A stretch of DNA of 64,000 nucleotides, from assembly GCF_013386115.1 (NCBI RefSeq), contig NZ_JACAOR010000012.1:56066-120065 (forward strand), in the 5' to 3' direction. Position numbers and translations under genes: made by a program. This stretch comes from Pseudomonas gingeri (lineage in GTDB: Bacteria; Pseudomonadota; Gammaproteobacteria; Pseudomonadales; Pseudomonadaceae). This document shows, piece after piece, positions 60,504 through 64,000 of the stretch; position 1 is the stretch's first letter; each line of letters begins with the position of its first letter. The notes under the pieces were generated by a model, which was not told the origin of the DNA, searched no databases, and saw nothing but the letters and a program-made list of their open reading frames with translations.

Positions 60504-61999
60504 CGCAGCCGGTCTCAGTCCGCCTTGAACAGGCTGGGATGACGATGGAGCTGTTTCCAGGCGTCGGTGATGTCGAGTTGCGCGAAGGCACGGTCTTCGG
60601 GTCCGTGATGGCTTCGAGCCGTCCAATTGTCCAGCTCGACGACGTGCCCCTTCCCATTTCATGGCATCAAAGCGCCAAGCTGGCGGTTTGGAGCACGGAC
60701 CTGACAAACCAAGTCGGCTTCCATCGCCTGAGCATACAGGTGGCCGGCGCGACGCACATCTACGATTTCCGGACCAGCACCGCCAAAGCGACGTGGGACG
60801 AGGTCCGTTCGATGGCCGAGGTGTGCGCGAGCTCTTACTTCGGATACCGCCGACAGTTTGCCTACATGGCTGCCAACGGGACGACGCGAAAAGTCCGTCT
60901 CCCTCAGATTCACTACGCCTGGCTGCGGGGCCGGCTGCCGGAGATTGAGCGTCTGGTTCGCTCTATCAACGACCGTCCGGCCGTGTCCAGTGTGAGGACC
61001 ACCGAGGTGTCGCAGCGTAGCAAAGGCCTGTCGGTGGCTCAGACGAGTCGGCTGCTGCGAGAGAAGCACCATCTTCTTGAACGTGCGGATGGCGGTCCCA
61101 TCCAAGTCGGTGGCGCCAGCTACTGGCCGTCTCGCGTTGCCGTGCATGCAAGAGAGCGGGAAAAGCAGATCGAAGAGCATGTGCAGATTGCGGCGTTTCT
61201 GCAGGTGCTAGCGACGCAGTGCGTAGACCTGGCGACATTAGTTGCGCCGGCGGTGAGGGCCGAGGTTCAGGGGTTCGCCGAGCTCTTGAAGTTGCTTCGT
61301 TCTTTGCCTGTGTTTAGGAACCTCCTTGTGCGGCCAGGCGCTAAGCCCACCACAGTACTACCGAGTACCACTCAGCGAAGCGATAAGCGGTATGGTCGCA
61401 TGCGTGACCTCCATGCCGAGTATGGGGCAGACATCGCGGACAGTACGGACTTTACCAGGTCGGTTCGTGCGAACGTCAAAGACGTGTGGGAGGTGTATCA
61501 GACGTTCGTGGCCCACGTGGTCGGCAACGCCCTCGGTCTCGCATACTCATCCCCCGACAAAGACCTGCGCAAACGATCACCACACGGGTGGTCCATGAGC
61601 TCTGACGAGTGGAGGCTCTTTTTCGACACCAAGCCGCCGACCGACGTTCTAAGCTCTTGGCGCGATGCCGCAGCCAGGCCGGCAGACGAGCGGCCCGATG
61701 TCCTATTGGTTGGCGCTGCCGGCTCAGTGGTAGTGCTCGACGCGAAGTTCAAAGTCGACGCGCGAGTGACTCGTGCCACTCAGCGCGATCTATTCGAGAT
61801 GCAGGGCTACCTGAACAGCTTCGCGGCGAAGTCGGGCGGCATCATCTTTCCAGGCCCGGCGCCGGCCGCCAACCTGATTGCCGCTGAGGGTAACTCGCTG
61901 TTGGAACTGCCGATTCGGGCCGCTCACTTTGCAGAGGCCGGTGGGGCAGAAGCCGTTCACCTTTATGTGCGCAATGCCTTAAAGCTGGTCAGTACTTGA
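60500..61999 (+). CDS. DUF2357/McrC-like PD-(D/E)XK nuclease
   Basis: 499 residues. The N-terminal half is beta-rich and unrecognised, resembling DUF2357 proteins. A helical middle segment follows. The C-terminal nuclease core has Asp400, then Asp414-Ala-Lys416 (RPDVLLVG ... VVVLDAKFKV) and QGY, the PD-(D/E)XK pattern with Asp replacing Glu. It is coupled to the methyltransferase gene. The stop overlaps the convergent ATPase gene by 11 bp. It probably is the cleavage subunit of a restriction system that needs the ATPase. Confidence 0.7.
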   Translation: MTQPVSVRLEQAGMTMELFPGVGDVELREGTVFGSVMASSRPIVQLDDVPLPISWHQSAKLAVWSTDLTNQVGFHRLSIQVAGATHIYDFRTSTAKATWDEVRSMAEVCASSYFGYRRQFAYMAANGTTRKVRLPQIHYAWLRGRLPEIERLVRSINDRPAVSSVRTTEVSQRSKGLSVAQTSRLLREKHHLLERADGGPIQVGGASYWPSRVAVHAREREKQIEEHVQIAAFLQVLATQCVDLATLVAPAVRAEVQGFAELLKLLRSLPVFRNLLVRPGAKPTTVLPSTTQRSDKRYGRMRDLHAEYGADIADSTDFTRSVRANVKDVWEVYQTFVAHVVGNALGLAYSSPDKDLRKRSPHGWSMSSDEWRLFFDTKPPTDVLSSWRDAAARPADERPDVLLVGAAGSVVVLDAKFKVDARVTRATQRDLFEMQGYLNSFAAKSGGIIFPGPAPAANLIAAEGNSLLELPIRAAHFAEAGGAEAVHLYVRNALKLVST

Positions 62000-63707
62000 A
62001 CAGGACATGGCCGGTTCCCAGGTCTTTGGTGCGCAGGAGTGCCTCCAGCGCGGCTGTGGCTACGGCGAAGTCTCCGGTCCCAGCGTCGGCGTTCGCGGTG
62101 AAAGCAAGCAGTTCTTCGCAGACGGTACTGGACCCGCTCAACTGCGGAACGACTTTCTGGGCAATTTGCTCGCTCAGCGCAGCCCGCCATGGTCGGCCGG
62201 ACATTGCCACGTAGTCGAGAACGTCCTGGATGACGCCGAATGTAAGCGACGTCGAGTCGCTGCCGGCGCATGCTTTGCAAATGTTCCACAGCAAGTCACC
62301 GAACCCTGCGGAGCGCACATCCGAGTCTGCAGTCAGGGCGGTGGTCAGCCGTTGCGAGCGGAAGCTGTCGAAAACACTCCCGAGGCCGTCTCGGGTCCTC
62401 TTGTCGACGCGTGCTTTGGTTTGCTTCAGCATGTCGACGCAAGCTTGGTCGAACTTCGGTCGGTCGTTGCTCGCAACTAGGTCCCCAAGCGCGTTCGGCA
62501 TCTCGATGATGTTCGCGCGCCTTTTGACAGGGCTGCTGAGGGGCGCGCGGGTTGACTCTTCGAGGAAAGAGTTCACTGTGCCGACCACGAACGCGTCTGG
62601 GGGAAACTGGCTCGGCGAACCATGACCTGGCAGCTCGACCTTCGCATCGCTCTCGATTGCGGGAAGCAAGCGCGCTAGGTAGTGGTCAACCTGACCGAGG
62701 TTCATCTCGTCCAGCAGCACCACGTAGATGTCACGCGGGCGCTCGGACAGGAACAGCTTGCGGCTAAGTTCCGTGGCTGCCAGGCCGCCTGAAATCTTCT
62801 CGTACCCCAGAGCGTCTGCCTCGGAGAAATCGCTACCCACACTGACGTCAATGAGCGAGACCGCGTTTGCAAAGAACGTGTTCAAGCCTTCTGTGAAGGC
62901 TCGCACGAAGGCGGTCTTACCCGTCCCGGGGCGACCGGCTAACACGACGAATCGCTGGGCGATCAGCGCGCCGTAGAAGCCGTGTACGAACCCGGCTGGT
63001 AGCGTCAGCCCTTCCACCCGGGTTACGTGATGCTCGATGTGCTGTAGGAGCTCAGCCTCCGTGCGTCCCAGCATTGACGGTCCGGGCGGCACGCCATGAA
63101 TCAGTTGCGCCAGTTCCTCCTCAGTGATGGCTACGGGCGAGAAGTACTGTGCGACTGGCGGGCGAGACACGTCGAAGAGCCTGGCGTACTCTTCGTCGTT
63201 GATGTTGAACTCAGTCCGGAACTTGGTTTCGACATCATCGAGCGAGCTAGGCAGGTCCTCGTGGCGATACAGCCAGGCGGCCAAGTCGAATACCGGAATC
63301 CGCAGCTTCAGGCCCCCGGAGCCGTCCGGTAGCAGACCTTCGAGTTTGTCCAGATAGTCCGCCGTGAACTCCCATTCCCTATTGGTTGGTCGCTCAAGAG
63401 CTTCGCGGTAGTTGTCCGTTGTACGAGCACGCTGCAGTGTGCCCCCGGAATACTTAGAGTTCTTCCAGTACCAAGAGTCGGGGTCTTTGCGACCAAAGGG
63501 CACGCAATATGGCTTGTCCGGTGGTGCGCCGGCGGGAGCGAAGTATTGGCGTAGCAAGGCCTCCTCTTGGGTCCCTCCCCACCCCGTCGCAGTCCCAACG
63601 CCTACGCCAGTCTTCTTCATCGACAGGAAGGTGACGCCATAGAAGGCGTGAAACGGCTGCAGTTTATTAAGTGACCGAGCCAACTGACCGACTGAAATGA
63701 ACGCCAA
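61989..63707 (-). CDS. McrB-like AAA+ NTPase
   Basis: 572 residues. N-terminal 200 residues are a candidate DNA-recognition domain of unknown fold. The AAA+ core has Walker A GRPGTGKT (258-265), Walker B VVLLDEMN (about 329-336) and a sensor-like GTVN (376-379). McrB proper uses an NTAD GTP signature, absent here, so ATP is the likelier nucleotide. LGQVDHYLARLLPAIES after Walker B is typical of McrB/LlaJI-R1-type subunits. It runs convergent with the nuclease gene and overlaps it, which is unusual for partner subunits. Confidence 0.75.
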   Translation of the reverse strand: MAFISVGQLARSLNKLQPFHAFYGVTFLSMKKTGVGVGTATGWGGTQEEALLRQYFAPAGAPPDKPYCVPFGRKDPDSWYWKNSKYSGGTLQRARTTDNYREALERPTNREWEFTADYLDKLEGLLPDGSGGLKLRIPVFDLAAWLYRHEDLPSSLDDVETKFRTEFNINDEEYARLFDVSRPPVAQYFSPVAITEEELAQLIHGVPPGPSMLGRTEAELLQHIEHHVTRVEGLTLPAGFVHGFYGALIAQRFVVLAGRPGTGKTAFVRAFTEGLNTFFANAVSLIDVSVGSDFSEADALGYEKISGGLAATELSRKLFLSERPRDIYVVLLDEMNLGQVDHYLARLLPAIESDAKVELPGHGSPSQFPPDAFVVGTVNSFLEESTRAPLSSPVKRRANIIEMPNALGDLVASNDRPKFDQACVDMLKQTKARVDKRTRDGLGSVFDSFRSQRLTTALTADSDVRSAGFGDLLWNICKACAGSDSTSLTFGVIQDVLDYVAMSGRPWRAALSEQIAQKVVPQLSGSSTVCEELLAFTANADAGTGDFAVATAALEALLRTKDLGTGHVLFKY

Positions 63708-64000
63708 GACTTACCCCCTCCCCTCATGAACCATTTTATTTGAGATTGGATTCTACTGACACTCTGAACGAATCGCTATTCGACAGTGACCGTCCACTAG
63801 GCGAGTTTGGCGTTGACCGCCATTCCGGCATACGTTCGGCAAGAACGCGGCGGGTGGCGGGGCATTCAAATACAGTCAGCCGCTGACCAGGAACCGGGTC
63901 AACATGAGCCTGGGTACATATCCAGACGACTCTCTGGCGCAGGTTCGCAGACGAGCCGTCTTCAACGGTTGCAATCGACCGATTCTGTTGAAAAAGTAGC
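63708..64000. other. Right-edge segment, no supported gene
   Basis: The 293 bp upstream of the McrB-like gene hold its promoter region. A 31-codon frame ending at 64000 (TAG 63997-63999) has no support. GATTCTGTTGAAAAAGT near the edge resembles sequence often found beside Pseudomonas transposases, but the neighbouring sequence would be needed. Confidence 0.3.

Noticed and set aside
63904..63999. 31-codon frame at the right edge
   Set aside because: Too short, with no ribosome site or recognisable motif.
1..64000. CRISPR arrays, tRNA or rRNA genes, complete insertion sequences
   Set aside because: No regularly spaced repeats, cloverleaf-like sequences, rRNA signatures or transposase frames were recognised on either strand.

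Overview
The window comes from a fluorescent Pseudomonas, probably the P. fluorescens group. Supporting signs are high-GC coding DNA, a Pseudomonas-type REP hairpin, a canonical HrpL (hrp-box) promoter, many LysR regulators and a MexEF-OprN-like pump. No rRNA, tRNA or CRISPR array was found.

Layout. (1) 1-25.7 kb is core-like metabolism and regulation (LysR genes, TauE/SafE exporter, MFS, SDR, GntP/RpiR/D-aminoacylase operon, FitAB-type toxin-antitoxin, chemoreceptor, ArnT-like transferase, gamma-glutamyltransferase). Candidate type III secretion cargo is scattered through it: two Gly/Ala-rich translocator- or effector-like proteins at the left edge, a Cys-His-Asp protease-like effector plus CesT-type chaperone behind a perfect hrp box (8127-8155), and a 1141-residue HrpK-like protein with six tandem repeats (22271-25696). 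The secretion apparatus itself is not in the window. (2) 26-39.9 kb holds a second ArnT-like gene, dienelactone hydrolase, LysR and SDR genes, a decayed AbiE toxin-antitoxin locus, a five-gene minor pilin operon, isochorismatase, LysE and RidA. (3) 40-55 kb reads as less GC-rich and forms a cluster of two GlxA-type AraC regulators, an isonitrile-hydratase-like DJ-1 protein, a SCO1 copper protein, an MFS carrier, a complete RND pump, an SDR and a TonB receptor. (4) 55-64 kb is accessory DNA: a DUF6124-type gene behind a structured leader with an upstream ORF, an AlpA/inovirus-Gp2 remnant, and a restriction-like module (HTH-fused SPPY methyltransferase, PD-(D/E)XK nuclease, convergent McrB-like ATPase).

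How the parts may work together. The type III genes look like part of a HrpL regulon. The 40-55 kb cluster could sense, export and degrade a small metal-binding or isonitrile compound. The terminal module resembles LlaJI-type modification-dependent ATPase/nuclease defence. These functional links are inferences from gene content; no searches were run.
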